Below, in pieces: positions 1-8,242 of a DNA stretch of 64,000 nt (its first letter is position 1; each line of letters starts with the position of its first letter). Location: positions 62,001 to 126,000 of the forward strand of contig NZ_CP032616.1 of NCBI RefSeq assembly GCF_003626975.1, written 5' to 3'. The notes beneath the pieces were generated by a model that saw nothing but the letters and a program-made list of their open reading frames with translations, was not told the DNA's origin and ran no database searches. The stretch comes from Pseudomonas sp. DY-1. Its GTDB lineage: Bacteria > Pseudomonadota > Gammaproteobacteria > Pseudomonadales > Pseudomonadaceae. The position numbers and the translations under genes were made by a program.

Positions 1-2187
1 CAGCTGGGTGCTGTCGGTGACCCACTCATAGGTGTGCAGCTTGCCCCATTGCCAGGCCTTGCGGTCCGCTCCCAGGCGGCCTTCGGCGTAGCTGACGGCG
101 GCGGCCAGGCTGCGCGCGAGGATGGCTGGCTTGTCTTCCTTCTGCGGGGTGTTCACATCGTCCCAGAACGGGCTGTCGACGCGCCCCAGCAGGTGATCAG
201 CCTGGGCTGAATAGGACAGGTCGGCGGTCTGCACCAGGGCGCGCCAGGCCGGGTTGCTCTCCGGGCCCAGTTCGTCGAGGAAGATCTGCCGCGCGCTTTC
301 GTGGAGGAAGGCGCCGTAGTAGGCGGCGTCGGCCGACGTCGGACTGAGGCGGCCGTCGAACGACAGCAGACGGTCGAGGCCTTCCTGGGCCTTGGCCCGG
401 TCGGTGGGCGGCAGGGCATTGATGGCCTGTTTGAGCGGCTGGGCCATGCCGGGGTCCTGCAGCATGGTCTTGAGCTTGGCCGGGAATGGGCTGGTCTGGT
501 CGTACTGCATGGTGATCATGCTCTGCCAGTCGTGCTTGCCGCTGCCGCCAGCCAGTTCGGCGATGCGCTCGGCGCGCTCCGGGTAGTACCAGGAGTTGGA
601 CAGCTGCACGCCGTAGCCGCCCTGCACGGTGCGGTGGTTGGCGGTGCCGAGCCAGCCCTGAGCCGGGTCCTGGTCGTAAGGATGGAGCATCGGGTCGGCG
701 TAGCCGTCCCAGTCGTAGCGGCCGTCCCAGCCTGGGGAAGGCAGCAGGCCACGGCCTTCGCGGCGGTTCGGGTAGCGGCCGGTCACCTGCCAGGCGATGT
801 GCTTGTCATCGGCGTAGAGGATGTTCAGGCCCGTTGCACGGATGGAGCGGGTGGCCTCGTGGGCTTGGTCCACTGACTGTGCGCGGGACAGGGCAAAGAA
901 GGCGTCCAGGGACTGGTCGGCTTCAAACTGGCTGGTCTGCAGGGCGATGCCATAGCCGCTCTTGATTTCCATGGGCTGGAGCGGGTGCTTGCGCTGGCCA
1001 AGCACCGAGTTCAGCAGTGGGCCGTGGCGGGTTTCGTAGATTACTTCGCGTACCGGGCGTTCGCCTTTGACGAAGAAGGTCTCCATGCGCTCGCTGGCAG
1101 GCACCCACTTGCCGTTGGCCTGGTAGTAAAGACGGCTGCCTTCGCGCTTGATCTTCTCGAGGAACAGATCCTGGTTGTCGCCCATGACCATGGTCATGCC
1201 CCAGGCCAGCTTGCCGTTGTAGCCGGCGACCACGGCCGGTACACCGGCGATGGAGACACCGGCGGCCTGGAACTTCGGCGAGCGGATCTGCACGAAGTTC
1301 CAGACCGAAGGCATGGAGATGGGCAGGTGGGTGTCATTGGCCAGGATGCTGCGGCCGGTGCGGCTCTTCTGCGGTGCGATGGCCCAGTTGTTCGAGGCGG
1401 CGACGCCAAGCATGTCGAGCGAGGCGATCTGGTTGGCGGCATCATCCAGCGCAGTCAGGCCAGGAATCTGGCCGCCCAGTTGCAGGCCCTTGAGCTTCTC
1501 GGCTTCCTCGAACGGCAGCGGTTCGTCGGGATAGATGGGGGTGAGCCAGGCCAGCTTGTCGGCGCCGACCTTCTGCGCCAGGACCAGGGAGGCGATTTCC
1601 TCCTGCAGGTTCACCGCCAGGCCAAAGTTCAGCAGGGTGAAGACCAGCGCCGAGTCCTCGGGCTTCCAGTAGGCCGGTTTGTAGCCGGACTCGGCCAGGT
1701 CCATCGGCAGTTTGTCGCGGTAGCGATAGAGATAAGCGTTGACGCCGCGGGCGTAGACCGCGAAGAACTCCTTCAGGCGGGGCGAGGAGTTCTTGTAGAG
1801 GATGTCGGCACTCTTGCGCAGGTTCACGGCGCGCATGAACCGGTCGATTTCCAGCACGCCGGGTCCGGCCAGTTCCGCGAGGCGGCCTTCGGCCATCAGG
1901 CGCAGGCCAACCATCTGGCTGAGGCGATCGGAAGCGTGGACGTAGCCGAGGGTGAACAGCGCGTCGTGGAAGGTGGTGGTTTCAATCAGCGGCATGCCCA
2001 GCGGGTTGCGGCGGATCGACACGCTCTGCGCGAGGCCTTTTACCGGCTGGAAGCCGGAGGTGGGCGGCAGGCTGTCCGAGTAGCGGCTGTCCAGCCAGGA
2101 CTGGCAGCCACTGAGACCGATCATGGCGCCAGCGGCGGCGGCAACGCAGAACCGGGGGAGGAAGCGCTTGAAGGCTGGCGAAGCCAT
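1..2187 (-). CDS. quiP: Penicillin-amidase-family acylase, QuiP-like (3' end outside window)
   Basis: Ntn-hydrolase of the penicillin acylase family, probably an N-acyl-homoserine lactone acylase that degrades long-chain quorum signals outside the cytoplasm. The first 729 codons are present and the C-terminus lies beyond base 1; QuiP is about 850 residues in P. aeruginosa. The N-terminus has a basic start, a hydrophobic stretch and a lipobox-like LSGC at C28, so export as a lipoprotein is possible. The autocatalytic cleavage point is visible as [11 protein letters not shown], with Ser265 becoming the N-terminal nucleophile of the beta subunit. The next gene upstream is a GST, the same neighbour quiP has in P. 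aeruginosa, which supports the symbol. The family is certain; the exact substrate is inferred. Confidence 0.85.
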   Translation of the reverse strand, partial: MASPAFKRFLPRFCVAAAAGAMIGLSGCQSWLDSRYSDSLPPTSGFQPVKGLAQSVSIRRNPLGMPLIETTTFHDALFTLGYVHASDRLSQMVGLRLMAEGRLAELAGPGVLEIDRFMRAVNLRKSADILYKNSSPRLKEFFAVYARGVNAYLYRYRDKLPMDLAESGYKPAYWKPEDSALVFTLLNFGLAVNLQEEIASLVLAQKVGADKLAWLTPIYPDEPLPFEEAEKLKGLQLGGQIPGLTALDDAANQIASLDMLGVAASNNWAIAPQKSRTGRSILANDTHLPISMPSVWNFVQIRSPKFQAAGVSIAGVPAVVAGYNGKLAWGMTMVMGDNQDLFLEKIKREGSRLYYQANGKWVPASERMETFFVKGERPVREVIYETRHGPLLNSVLGQRKHPLQPMEIKSGYGIALQTSQFEADQSLDAFFALSRAQSVDQAHEATRSIRATGLNILYADDKHIAWQVTGRYPNRREGRGLLPSPGWDGRYDWDGYADPMLHPYDQDPAQGWLGTANHRTVQGGYGVQLSNSWYYPERAERIAELAGGSGKHDWQSMITMQYDQTSPFPAKLKTMLQDPGMAQPLKQAINALPPTDRAKAQEGLDRLLSFDGRLSPTSADAAYYGAFLHESARQIFLDELGPESNPAWRALVQTADLSYSAQADHLLGRVDSPFWDDVNTPQKEDKPAILARSLAAAVSYAEGRLGADRKAWQWGKLHTYEWVTDSTQL

Positions 2188-2269
2188 GGAACGGGCTCTC
2201 CTGAGAGGGGCATCGGATCAAACGCGCTACGTTAGTGAGCCGCCCCGCGCCGTGCAAGCACCGCCCGCC

Positions 2270-2920
2270 CTACTTTTTCACGTTACCCGGATTCACCTGT
2301 TCCACTAGTGCATAGGCGCGGATGGTCGCCGGGCGCGCCTGGATATCCAGATACCAACGCTTGAGGTTGGGGAAGTCGTCGAGGTTCTGTTCCTGCCAGG
2401 GGTGGCGGTCGATCCAGGGATAGATGGCCATGTCGGCGATGCTGTACTCGCTGCCGGCCACGTAGGCGCGGTCGGCTAATCGCTTGTCCAGCACGCCATA
2501 GAGGCGGGCGGTTTCCTTCATGTAGCGCTGGATGGCGTAGGGCAGCTTCTCCGGGGCGAAACGGTTGAAGTGATGGTTCTGCCCGGCCATCGGCCCGAGC
2601 CCACCCATTTGCCAAAACAGCCATTGCAGGCATTCCTGGCGGCCACGCAGGTCCTTGGGAATGAAGCGGCCGGTCTTCTCGGCCAGGTAGAGCAGAATGG
2701 CGCCGGATTCGAACAGCGACAGCGGCTCGGCGCCATCTGCTGGTTCGTGGTCGACGATGGCCGGGATGCGGTTGTTCGGCGAGATCTTCAGGAAGTGCGG
2801 CTGGAACTGCTCGTCCCTGCCGATATTGATCGGATGGAGTCGATAGGGCAGGCCGGCTTCCTCGAGGAACAGGCTGATCTTGTGGCCGTTGGGCGTGGTC
2901 CAGTAGTAGAGGTCGATCAT
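2270..2920 (-). CDS. Glutathione S-transferase family protein (YfcG/Ure2-like)
   Basis: Cytosolic GST of 216 residues, the usual length. The N-terminal thioredoxin-like domain begins MIDLYYWTTPNGHK, followed by the NRIPAIVDH cis-proline segment and the ESGAILLYLAEKTG glutathione-binding segment. This pattern is typical of the Nu-class/Ure2-like GSTs such as YfcG, which act as disulfide-bond reductases rather than classic conjugating enzymes. The C-terminal half is all-helical (WLFWQMGGLGPMAGQ). An upstream in-frame start exists, but the ATG at 2920 was chosen because CAGGAG precedes it at good spacing. It lies 82 bases upstream of the acylase gene on the same strand. The physiological substrate cannot be read from the sequence. 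Confidence 0.88.
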   Translation of the reverse strand: MIDLYYWTTPNGHKISLFLEEAGLPYRLHPINIGRDEQFQPHFLKISPNNRIPAIVDHEPADGAEPLSLFESGAILLYLAEKTGRFIPKDLRGRQECLQWLFWQMGGLGPMAGQNHHFNRFAPEKLPYAIQRYMKETARLYGVLDKRLADRAYVAGSEYSIADMAIYPWIDRHPWQEQNLDDFPNLKRWYLDIQARPATIRAYALVEQVNPGNVKK

Positions 2921-2956
2921 CGACAAGGCTCCTGGGGCGTAGGCTTGGTCCGGAAA

Positions 2957-2982
2957 CGAAAAGGCCCGCACTTGGCGGGCCT
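2957..2982 (-). terminator. Rho-independent terminator
   Basis: An 8-bp perfect stem (AGGCCCGC/GCGGGCCT) with a five-base loop is followed on the minus strand by a T-run (the A-tract at 2957-2962). It lies just downstream of the His-rich SEC-C gene and upstream of the GST gene, so it ends the former's transcript. Confidence 0.85.
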
Positions 2983-2999
2983 GGTGAGTGTCAGCAACG

Positions 3000-3197
3000 T
3001 CAGGCGCCGTGGCACTTCTTGAACTTTTTCTGGCTGCCGCAGGGGCAGGGATCGTTGCGGCCCACTTCCTTCAGCGGGTTGCGCACCGGCTCCTGGTGGC
3101 CGTGATTGCAGTGCGGGCCGTGGACGTGGCCGTGATGGTGGTCGTGATCATGGTCGTGGTTGCAGTTCGGACCATGTACGTGGGGTTCTTGGCTCAT
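3000..3197 (-). CDS. Small His-rich SEC-C metal-binding protein
   Basis: A 65-residue protein in two parts. Residues about 6-36 form a histidine/asparagine-rich arm with repeated HVHGP-CNH and HDHDH blocks, which looks suited to binding several Zn, Ni or Cu ions. The C-terminus is a canonical SEC-C zinc motif ([20 protein letters not shown]), as found at the end of SecA. No enzymatic domain is present. It lies immediately downstream of a lipoprotein gene (8-base gap), and a second, unrelated SEC-C gene sits 1.2 kb away. Its role is unknown; a metal chaperone or metal-storage function is only an inference from composition. Confidence 0.82.
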   Translation of the reverse strand: MSQEPHVHGPNCNHDHDHDHHHGHVHGPHCNHGHQEPVRNPLKEVGRNDPCPCGSQKKFKKCHGA

Positions 3198-3204
3198 GAA
3201 GGTA

Positions 3205-3705
3205 CTACTCCGGGATGTAACTGCCGGGGATTATCTCGCCATTGCGGCTCAGGTGCACGCTCTTGCCGAACATCAATCCAGTCTTAACTTCGCCTTGCAG
3301 GCGGTACTTGATGGGCTCGTCGGGCTTTTCCAGCAGCTTCACGATGTACTTCATGTGTCGCCACAGGTTGGTGCGCACCGGTACTTCGAAGGTCTGGCTG
3401 CCATGGGCGGGTACGGTGAACCAGGTACTGGATTCGCCGGATGCCAGCTTCACTTCATTGAGGTGAACGGTGTAGACCAAGCCGCGCACTGGCAGGCTGA
3501 CGTCGTTGGGGTTGTCTATGCGAAAACGCAGCACGAACTGTTGTTCCAGCAGTTTGGCGCGTACCACGTCCACCTTGAGAAGGCGCACGTCGGGGTCCTG
3601 GAAGCTGTCGCTGATCCAGGTGGAGCATCCACTGAGGCCCGAAAATGGGAGGGCGAAGAAAAACAGTAGGCTGAGAATTCTTATCGTTTGCGCCTGGGAA
3701 AACAT
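3205..3705 (-). CDS. LEA type 2 (LEA14/WHy-like) lipoprotein
   Basis: A 166-residue lipoprotein. The first 27 residues carry a hydrophobic signal and a lipobox ending LSGC (C27). The rest resembles the LEA type 2/WHy beta-sandwich fold: [20 protein letters not shown] is the conserved strand with the IDNPN signature, followed by [12 protein letters not shown]. The family is linked to desiccation and stress tolerance in plants, but its bacterial role is unknown. The ATG at 3705 has TTGGAGT upstream; in-frame extensions beyond it lack sense. It is probably co-transcribed with the downstream SEC-C protein. Family assignment is good; function is not established. Confidence 0.85.
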   Translation of the reverse strand: MFSQAQTIRILSLLFFFALPFSGLSGCSTWISDSFQDPDVRLLKVDVVRAKLLEQQFVLRFRIDNPNDVSLPVRGLVYTVHLNEVKLASGESSTWFTVPAHGSQTFEVPVRTNLWRHMKYIVKLLEKPDEPIKYRLQGEVKTGLMFGKSVHLSRNGEIIPGSYIPE

Positions 3706-3819
3706 TGCAATACTCCAAGTGACGCTCCAGTGTAACAAGCAACTGCTCGGCCGCAACCAGTTGTGGGGGGAAAAAAAGCTGCGCCATACTGCAAGACAAT
3801 TCGGACAGGAGTGTGACCA

Positions 3820-4392
3820 ATGGGGCGTTATGAGATCGCCTTTTCCGGAAAGCTGGTACCAGGGGCGCAAAGGGAAGTGGTGCAGGCCAATCTGGCCAGG
3901 CTTTTCCAGGCCGATGCCCAACGCGTTGCCATGCTGTTCTCTGGTCGGCGCGTGATTCTCAAGAACAACCTGGATGAAGCCGCTGCCGAAAAATATCGCT
4001 CGACCCTGGAGCGCGCCGGTGCGCTGGTCGAAGTGGCATCCATGGAACCGGAAATAGAAGAGGTGGAACTGGCTCCGCCGCCCGAACCCGAACCGCAGGT
4101 TCAGCCGGTCCCAGCGCCCAACGCCGCGCAGCAGGCTGCATCGCCTGGTCGTTTGAAGGTGGTGCCGCGTGATGAATACATGGCTGCTTTCGTCGGTGTG
4201 GACGCACCGGACTTCGGTATCGCGCCGGTTGGCGCCGACCTTCAGGATGCCAAGCCACAATCGACGGCGCCACGCTACGACTTCTCCACTCTCAGCCTGG
4301 CGCCCGTAGGCAGCGACATGGGACAGCAGAAAACACCCCCGTCAGGCCCCCCGCCAGATACGTCGCATTTGCGGCTTGAAGAGCGCAAATAG
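3820..4392 (+). CDS. Conserved hypothetical protein with Pro-rich linker
   Basis: A 190-residue soluble protein with an AGGAG ribosome site before ATG 3820. Residues 1-70 form a small alpha/beta domain (YEIAFSGKL, ANLARLFQ, FSGRRVILKNN, TLERAGALVEV). The same kind of N-terminal module occurs in many proteobacterial proteins of unknown function. Residues about 85-110 are a Pro/Glu/Ala linker. The C-terminal part has a repeated motif around APVGADL and APVGSDM, which suggests an internal short repeat. No catalytic motif was recognised. It diverges from the LEA-type lipoprotein, and a strong terminator follows the stop codon by 6 bases. Confidence 0.8.
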   Translation: MGRYEIAFSGKLVPGAQREVVQANLARLFQADAQRVAMLFSGRRVILKNNLDEAAAEKYRSTLERAGALVEVASMEPEIEEVELAPPPEPEPQVQPVPAPNAAQQAASPGRLKVVPRDEYMAAFVGVDAPDFGIAPVGADLQDAKPQSTAPRYDFSTLSLAPVGSDMGQQKTPPSGPPPDTSHLRLEERK

Positions 4393-4398
4393 ATAGAG

Positions 4399-4425
4399 AA
4401 AGGCCCGCGATTGCGGGCCTTTTTT
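4399..4425 (+). terminator. Rho-independent terminator, bidirectional
   Basis: A stem AGGCCCGC/GCGGGCCT with a GATT loop is followed by TTTTT on the plus strand and preceded by AA on the other side. It separates the convergent hypothetical gene (ends 4392) and ychJ-like gene (ends 4435) and probably serves both. Confidence 0.88.
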
Positions 4426-4434
4426 GTCAGTGCC

Positions 4435-4905
4435 TCAGAAATAACTCGAGCAACATTTCTTGAACTTGAGGCCACTGCCACAAGGGCAAGGATCGTTGCG
4501 GCTCGCCTTCACCGGGACGGTCGGGTCGAGGAAGTACCAGTGGTTATCCGCCTGGACGAAAGCCGAACGTTCACGATGGCTGTGCTCACCACTCTGGTCG
4601 TGCCAGCGTGCAGTGAAGGTAACGAACGCGTGCTCCGGCTGGCCGCCGAGCAACTCATGGCATTCCACCTCCAGCCCGAGCCAGGTGCTGCCAAGGCTCC
4701 AGGCGCGGATGGCCTCGATATCCAGCCCGGAGCGCTGGGCGGGCAGGGTGGTTTCCACCAGATAATCCACCAGGCCCAGTACATAGGCGCTGTAACGCGA
4801 ACGCATCAGTGCCTCGGCGCTGGCGGCAGGATGACCGACATGATGGCGGCCGCAGCAGACTTCGAGGCGGTTGCCACTTCCGCAGGGGCAGATCGCAGTG
4901 CTCAT
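4435..4905 (-). CDS. YchJ family protein with two SEC-C motifs
   Basis: UPF0225/YchJ-type protein of 156 residues. It starts with one SEC-C zinc motif ([17 protein letters not shown], residues 6-22) and ends with another ([16 protein letters not shown]). Between them lies the YchJ middle domain (an NTF2-like fold), recognised by [15 protein letters not shown] and [10 protein letters not shown]. The biochemical role of the family is unknown. Length and motif order match E. coli YchJ. It follows the DUF6231-type gene with only 3 bases between stop and start, so the two form an operon. Confidence 0.9.
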   Translation of the reverse strand: MSTAICPCGSGNRLEVCCGRHHVGHPAASAEALMRSRYSAYVLGLVDYLVETTLPAQRSGLDIEAIRAWSLGSTWLGLEVECHELLGGQPEHAFVTFTARWHDQSGEHSHRERSAFVQADNHWYFLDPTVPVKASRNDPCPCGSGLKFKKCCSSYF

Positions 4906-4908
4906 GGC

Positions 4909-5406
4909 TTACCACCAGTATTTGCCGAAGTTTTCCGGGTTGGCCCAGAACTTCGCGTTCAGCCAATCGGGGACCTGCTTGTATTCGCGCAGGTCGTAGG
5001 TGAACAGAGTGAGGGTCTGCTCTTCGCGGCGAAAGCGCTCGCTTGCCTGGAGAGCGAGAGAAAAGAAGTCGGTGTCCCGCCAGCCGCAGGCACTGAGGTC
5101 GGCCAGCACCGCCACCCGACTGGCATTCAGATTACGGATACCGCCAAGCAGTTCCAGTCCGGTTCGCTTGGGCAGGTGTTCCAGGCAGTCCGCCAGCAGG
5201 GCGAGGTCGAAGCGCTTTGCGGCCTGTTCCGCTGGCAGCGTTCCGGCTGGCACTTGCACGACCTGGCTGTCGGGGTGTGCGGCGGCGAACGCTTCCAGGG
5301 CAGGAAGCGGGCTGTTGCCCACCAGCAGGAGGCTTTGCGGCGCGTAGCGTTCGAGCAGGGCCGCGAGTGCCTGCTGGGGTGTGCGGAAAGAGAAGCTGTC
5401 AGTCAT
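4909..5406 (-). CDS. DUF6231-type hypothetical protein (methyltransferase-like fold)
   Basis: A 165-residue soluble protein. It has a Rossmann-like pattern, SLLLVGNSPLPALEAF (strand and loop) and FDLALLADCLEHLPKRTGLELLGGIRNL (strand with the LEHL turn). This resembles class I methyltransferases, but the glycine-rich SAM loop is weak. The C-terminus is rich in aromatics (WLNAKFWANPENFGKYWW). ATG 5406 was chosen for the GAGGAT site upstream. It is the first gene of a two-gene operon with the YchJ-like gene. The fold is inferred, and a true methyltransferase activity is uncertain. Confidence 0.78.
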   Translation of the reverse strand: MTDSFSFRTPQQALAALLERYAPQSLLLVGNSPLPALEAFAAAHPDSQVVQVPAGTLPAEQAAKRFDLALLADCLEHLPKRTGLELLGGIRNLNASRVAVLADLSACGWRDTDFFSLALQASERFRREEQTLTLFTYDLREYKQVPDWLNAKFWANPENFGKYWW

Positions 5407-5536
5407 CGAAAATCCTCGAACAAGTGGAGCAAGACTAGCCCGAAGGCGAGTCATGGCCTAGTGCTGGCGGTTTCCGGGGCTGGCGTCTTTACTCCCTAAT
5501 TGTCGGTATGGGCCGATTCTAAGAGGAGACTCGCTT

Positions 5537-6229
5537 ATGAGCATTACACGGACAGCTTTACCCCTAATCCTGGTGACCAGCTTGTTGACCGGTTGCGCCG
5601 GTCTGCAGAAGACCGACTGGCCCAAGTGTGCAGCAGTAGGGGGTGTGGTAGGTGCGGGGCTGGGTGCGATCGAAAGCAGTACATACGCTGGCTGGGGCGC
5701 CTTGATCGGCGCCGGTACGGCAGCTGCCTATTGCTGGGTACACGGCGATGGTGACGAAGACGGCGATGGCGTATTCGACAGCCGTGACAAGTGCCCTGGC
5801 ACACCACCCGGCACCCAAGTGGACGCTGACGGTTGCCCGCTCAAGGCAGAAGAGCCAGTGGTTGAAGAAGTGGTCGTCGAGCACGAAACCATTGTTGTCC
5901 GTGACCTGCTGTTCGCCTTCGACTCCTCGAAACTCGATGCGGCAGACGAAGCCACCCTCGACAACGTAGCTACTCGCCTGAAAAACGAAGCACCTGACGC
6001 CAAGTTGACCATCACCGGTCACACTGACAGCGTTGGTTCCGACGCCTACAACCAGAAACTCTCCGAGCGTCGCGCCCATGCGGTTGCAGACTATCTGGTG
6101 CGCAGCGGCATCCCGGCCTCCAATATCGTCAGTGTTGGTGGTGCGGGTGAAAGCCAGCCAGTGGCCGACAACTCCACCAAAGACGGTCGCTCCATGAACC
6201 GTCGCGTAGAAATCCAGATCGACCGTTAA
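5537..6229 (+). CDS. OmpA-family lipoprotein with glycine zipper and calcium-type repeat (paralogue 1)
   Basis: A 230-residue outer-membrane-associated, peptidoglycan-binding lipoprotein. The lipobox is LLTGC (C20). Residues 32-65 form a glycine-zipper stretch (VGGVVGAGLGAIESS, GALIGAGTAAAY). Residues about 70-100 form a thrombospondin-3-like acidic repeat (DGDEDGDGVFDSRDKCPGTPPG) that normally binds Ca2+. Residues 120-230 form the OmpA C-terminal domain with TGHTDSVGSDAYNQKLSERRA, which carries the peptidoglycan-binding Asp and Arg. RBS AGAGGAG precedes ATG. It is followed directly by a clear paralogue, and both leaders contain GTCTTTACTCC about 50 bases before the start codon (5485-5495 here). 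Confidence 0.92.
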   Translation: MSITRTALPLILVTSLLTGCAGLQKTDWPKCAAVGGVVGAGLGAIESSTYAGWGALIGAGTAAAYCWVHGDGDEDGDGVFDSRDKCPGTPPGTQVDADGCPLKAEEPVVEEVVVEHETIVVRDLLFAFDSSKLDAADEATLDNVATRLKNEAPDAKLTITGHTDSVGSDAYNQKLSERRAHAVADYLVRSGIPASNIVSVGGAGESQPVADNSTKDGRSMNRRVEIQIDR

Positions 6230-6282
6230 ACCCCGGTAAGCCTGCGGCGCGCGCCTTGTGCGCCGTGGGCGCCGGGTCTTTA

Positions 6283-6317
6283 CTCCTGTGTTACCGGCCT
6301 GGCCGGTGGCACAGGAG
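6283..6317 (+). promoter_or_regulatory. Leader hairpin that pairs with the Shine-Dalgarno of the second OmpA gene
   Basis: CTCCTGTG (6283-6290) is the exact reverse complement of CACAGGAG (6310-6317), which contains the AGGAG ribosome site of the gene starting at 6325. Inside, TT/GG can form wobble pairs, then ACCGGCC (6293-6299) pairs with GGCCGGT (6301-6307). The whole forms a stem of about 16-17 pairs with a tiny apical loop. In RNA this would hide the ribosome site. Whether it acts as a thermometer, a translational attenuator or only as the end of the upstream transcript is not known. Confidence 0.6.
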
Positions 6318-6324
6318 AATCATC

Positions 6325-7053
6325 ATGGGCAACCAACTTCCCCGGGTTGCGATTTCACTTCTTCTGGTCAGCAGTTTCCTGTCTGGTTGCGCGTCCACGT
6401 CCAGTGATGGCCGTGCGGTGTTGAATCAGGGGAATTGGCCAATCTGTAGTCTGGTCGGTGGTCTCGTAGGTGGTGGGTTAGGCGCCGTGGAAAGTTCTGC
6501 CTGGGCGGCCGGTGGTGCCGCGGCAGGTGCCATAGTCGGTGGCCTCATCTGCTTTGCGCAGGATGGCGATGCCGATGGCGATGGTGTTTTCGATCGTCGC
6601 GATACCTGCCCCAATACACCCGCCGGAGCGACGGTCGATAGCCGGGGCTGTCCGGAACGGACTTATCCGCAGGCACCTCCGGAGCCCGTCCCGCCGCCAC
6701 AGGACGAAGTCATCGTCCTCAGCGATATGGGCAACGTGCTCTTCGCATTCGATTCGGCCGAACTGACCTCTGCAGCGAAAGACCAACTGGCAGCAGTTGC
6801 CAATCGACTCACTGGCGCCAACCTGGTCAGCGTCAAGGTGATCGGCCACACCGACAGCGTGGGTTCCGATCAGTACAACCAGGGGCTTTCCGAGCGACGG
6901 GCGAGGAGCGTGGCGGACTTCCTGGCGAGCCAGGGCGTACCTGCTGACAAGCTGACGACCGAAGGCGTGGGCGAGAGCAAACCGGTGGCGGACAACGAGA
7001 CGGATGCCGGGCGCGCGCAGAATCGCAGGGTGGAAATCCAGGTCGACCGCTGA
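6325..7053 (+). CDS. OmpA-family lipoprotein with glycine zipper and calcium-type repeat (paralogue 2)
   Basis: A 242-residue paralogue of the preceding gene with the same four-part plan. The lipobox is FLSGC. A glycine zipper (LVGGLVGGGLGAVESSAW, GAAAGAIVGG) follows. Next comes a calcium-type repeat (DGDADGDGVFDRRDTCPNTPAG) ending CPERTYP, then a proline-rich linker and an OmpA C-terminal domain (GHTDSVGSDQYNQGLSERRA). It is predicted to anchor in the outer membrane by lipid and to peptidoglycan by the OmpA domain. ATG 6325 with AGGAGAA upstream was chosen over an earlier in-frame start. That ribosome site lies inside a long leader hairpin. The pair looks like a tandem duplication that has diverged. 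Confidence 0.92.
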   Translation: MGNQLPRVAISLLLVSSFLSGCASTSSDGRAVLNQGNWPICSLVGGLVGGGLGAVESSAWAAGGAAAGAIVGGLICFAQDGDADGDGVFDRRDTCPNTPAGATVDSRGCPERTYPQAPPEPVPPPQDEVIVLSDMGNVLFAFDSAELTSAAKDQLAAVANRLTGANLVSVKVIGHTDSVGSDQYNQGLSERRARSVADFLASQGVPADKLTTEGVGESKPVADNETDAGRAQNRRVEIQVDR

Positions 7054-7176
7054 CGGATTTCCTGCGCCGTATCAAGGAGTCGATTGCAAGTGAATGCTTT
7101 TCCCGGCGACGCACTGGTGCGTCGCCGGGCTTCGGCGTATGTTCCGCAAAAACTCGAACAATGCCGGGAGGAAGGC

Positions 7177-7455
7177 ATGCGTTTATTCATGGGGCTGGGC
7201 AAGGTAGTTGCCCTGTTGTTCTGGCTGGTCGTCATTGCCAACGTCGCTGCACCGTTCACAAAACCATTCGACATGCTGCTCAACGGTGCCGGAATCCTGC
7301 TGATCCTGGTCCACCTGTTCGAAATCATGCTGTTCAATTCCTTGCTGCACGGCCGCGCCAATCCCTGGCAGGACCGCCTGCAGCTGCTCCTGTTCGGCGT
7401 CTTCCATCTGCTCAGCATTCCGCGTCATCGCGGCAAGGAGGCACGTCATGCGTAA
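7177..7455 (+). CDS. DUF1145 small membrane protein
   Basis: A 92-residue inner-membrane protein with about three hydrophobic helices (VVALLFWLVVIANVAAPF, MLLNGAGILLILVHLFEIMLF, LLLFGVFHLLSI). Size and the N-[AP]F-KPFD pattern fit DUF1145, whose role is unknown. The start at 7177 has GGGAGGAAG just upstream; earlier in-frame codons lack a ribosome site. Its last 8 bases overlap the start of the collagen-like gene, so the two are translationally coupled. Confidence 0.82.
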   Translation: MRLFMGLGKVVALLFWLVVIANVAAPFTKPFDMLLNGAGILLILVHLFEIMLFNSLLHGRANPWQDRLQLLLFGVFHLLSIPRHRGKEARHA

Positions 7456-8209
7456 GCTGGGCCTCCTGCTCGCACTGATCACCCCCGTCGCCCTGGCCCA
7501 GGGCCAGGTGAAGGTGGACGCTCACAACTTCCTCAAGCTGCCCCCCAGAGCTGGGAGCCTCAGTCTCGACCAGGTCGAAGTGGCCGACTACGCCACACTA
7601 CTGATTCCCGCAGGCGTTACCGAGCTGCGCATTGGCGAGTTGCGCATGGGGCGCGAGGCCCGACTTGGCATCGCACCGTCCGAGAAGGCTTTTCGTCTCG
7701 AAGTGCAGCATGGCGAGATCGGTACCGGCAGCCATATCACCGCATCGGGCGCGGCCGGCAGCATGAGCAGACCGGCTAGCGCGGGACGCAACCTCGAACT
7801 GCGCCTGGTGGATGTCCAAGTGAATGAAATGACCCTGGATGTGCGCGGCGGCATCGGCGCACCGGGACGGCCGGGGCTGGCTGGCGCCGACGGCGATGCT
7901 GCCGGTTGCCTCTGGGGCTCCGCCGGCCGTGGCTGGGACGGTCAACCCGGCACCGATGGCGAGGCTGGTGGTGCGGGCGGTCAGGTGCGCCTTGAAGTGC
8001 CGGCATCTTTCCCGGTGGATCTGGTGCGCGTGCGTCTCGAAGGTGGCGTGGGCGGCGCTGCGGGAGAGGGCGGTGCCGGTGGCCATGGAGGTGCCGGCAA
8101 AGGCTGCTTGCTGTACAAGGCCGACGGCGCCAAGAGCGGGCGCGCCGGGCAACCCGGCAAGGTCGGTGCTGCCGGCAATACCGGCAGCTTCAAGGTCGTA
8201 CGATTCTGA
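7448..8209 (+). CDS. Secreted collagen-like protein
   Basis: A 253-residue protein with a Sec signal peptide (cleavage likely after ALAQ, near residue 18). Residues 20-135 form a beta-rich region (VEVADYATLLIPAGVTELRIGEL). From residue 135 it contains short Gly-X-Y tracts: GAPGRPGLAGADGDA, then a CLWGSAGRG spacer, GQPGTDGEAGGAGG, a second beta segment, GGVGGAAGEGGAGGHGGAG, and GRAGQPGKVGAAGNTG. Each tract is only 4-7 triplets and they are out of register, so one continuous collagen triple helix is unlikely. Two cysteines sit at the tract borders. It overlaps the DUF1145 gene by 8 bases. The role is unknown; surface or periplasmic location is predicted. Confidence 0.8.
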   Translation: MRKLGLLLALITPVALAQGQVKVDAHNFLKLPPRAGSLSLDQVEVADYATLLIPAGVTELRIGELRMGREARLGIAPSEKAFRLEVQHGEIGTGSHITASGAAGSMSRPASAGRNLELRLVDVQVNEMTLDVRGGIGAPGRPGLAGADGDAAGCLWGSAGRGWDGQPGTDGEAGGAGGQVRLEVPASFPVDLVRVRLEGGVGGAAGEGGAGGHGGAGKGCLLYKADGAKSGRAGQPGKVGAAGNTGSFKVVRF

Positions 8210-8216
8210 TCGAGGG

Positions 8217-8240
8217 CAGGCGCACAGGGACGTGCGCCTG
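8217..8240. terminator. Hairpin between convergent genes, probable bidirectional terminator
   Basis: A perfect 9-bp inverted repeat CAGGCGCAC/GTGCGCCTG with a six-base loop sits in the 33-base gap between the convergent collagen-like and CopD-like genes. Neither side has a clear T-run, so its efficiency is uncertain. Confidence 0.55.
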
Positions 8241-8242
8241 AT

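Noticed and set aside
985..2235. Long plus-strand open frame opposite the acylase gene
   Set aside because: Antisense to a clear acylase with conserved motifs; composition is that of a GC-rich shadow frame without recognisable domains.
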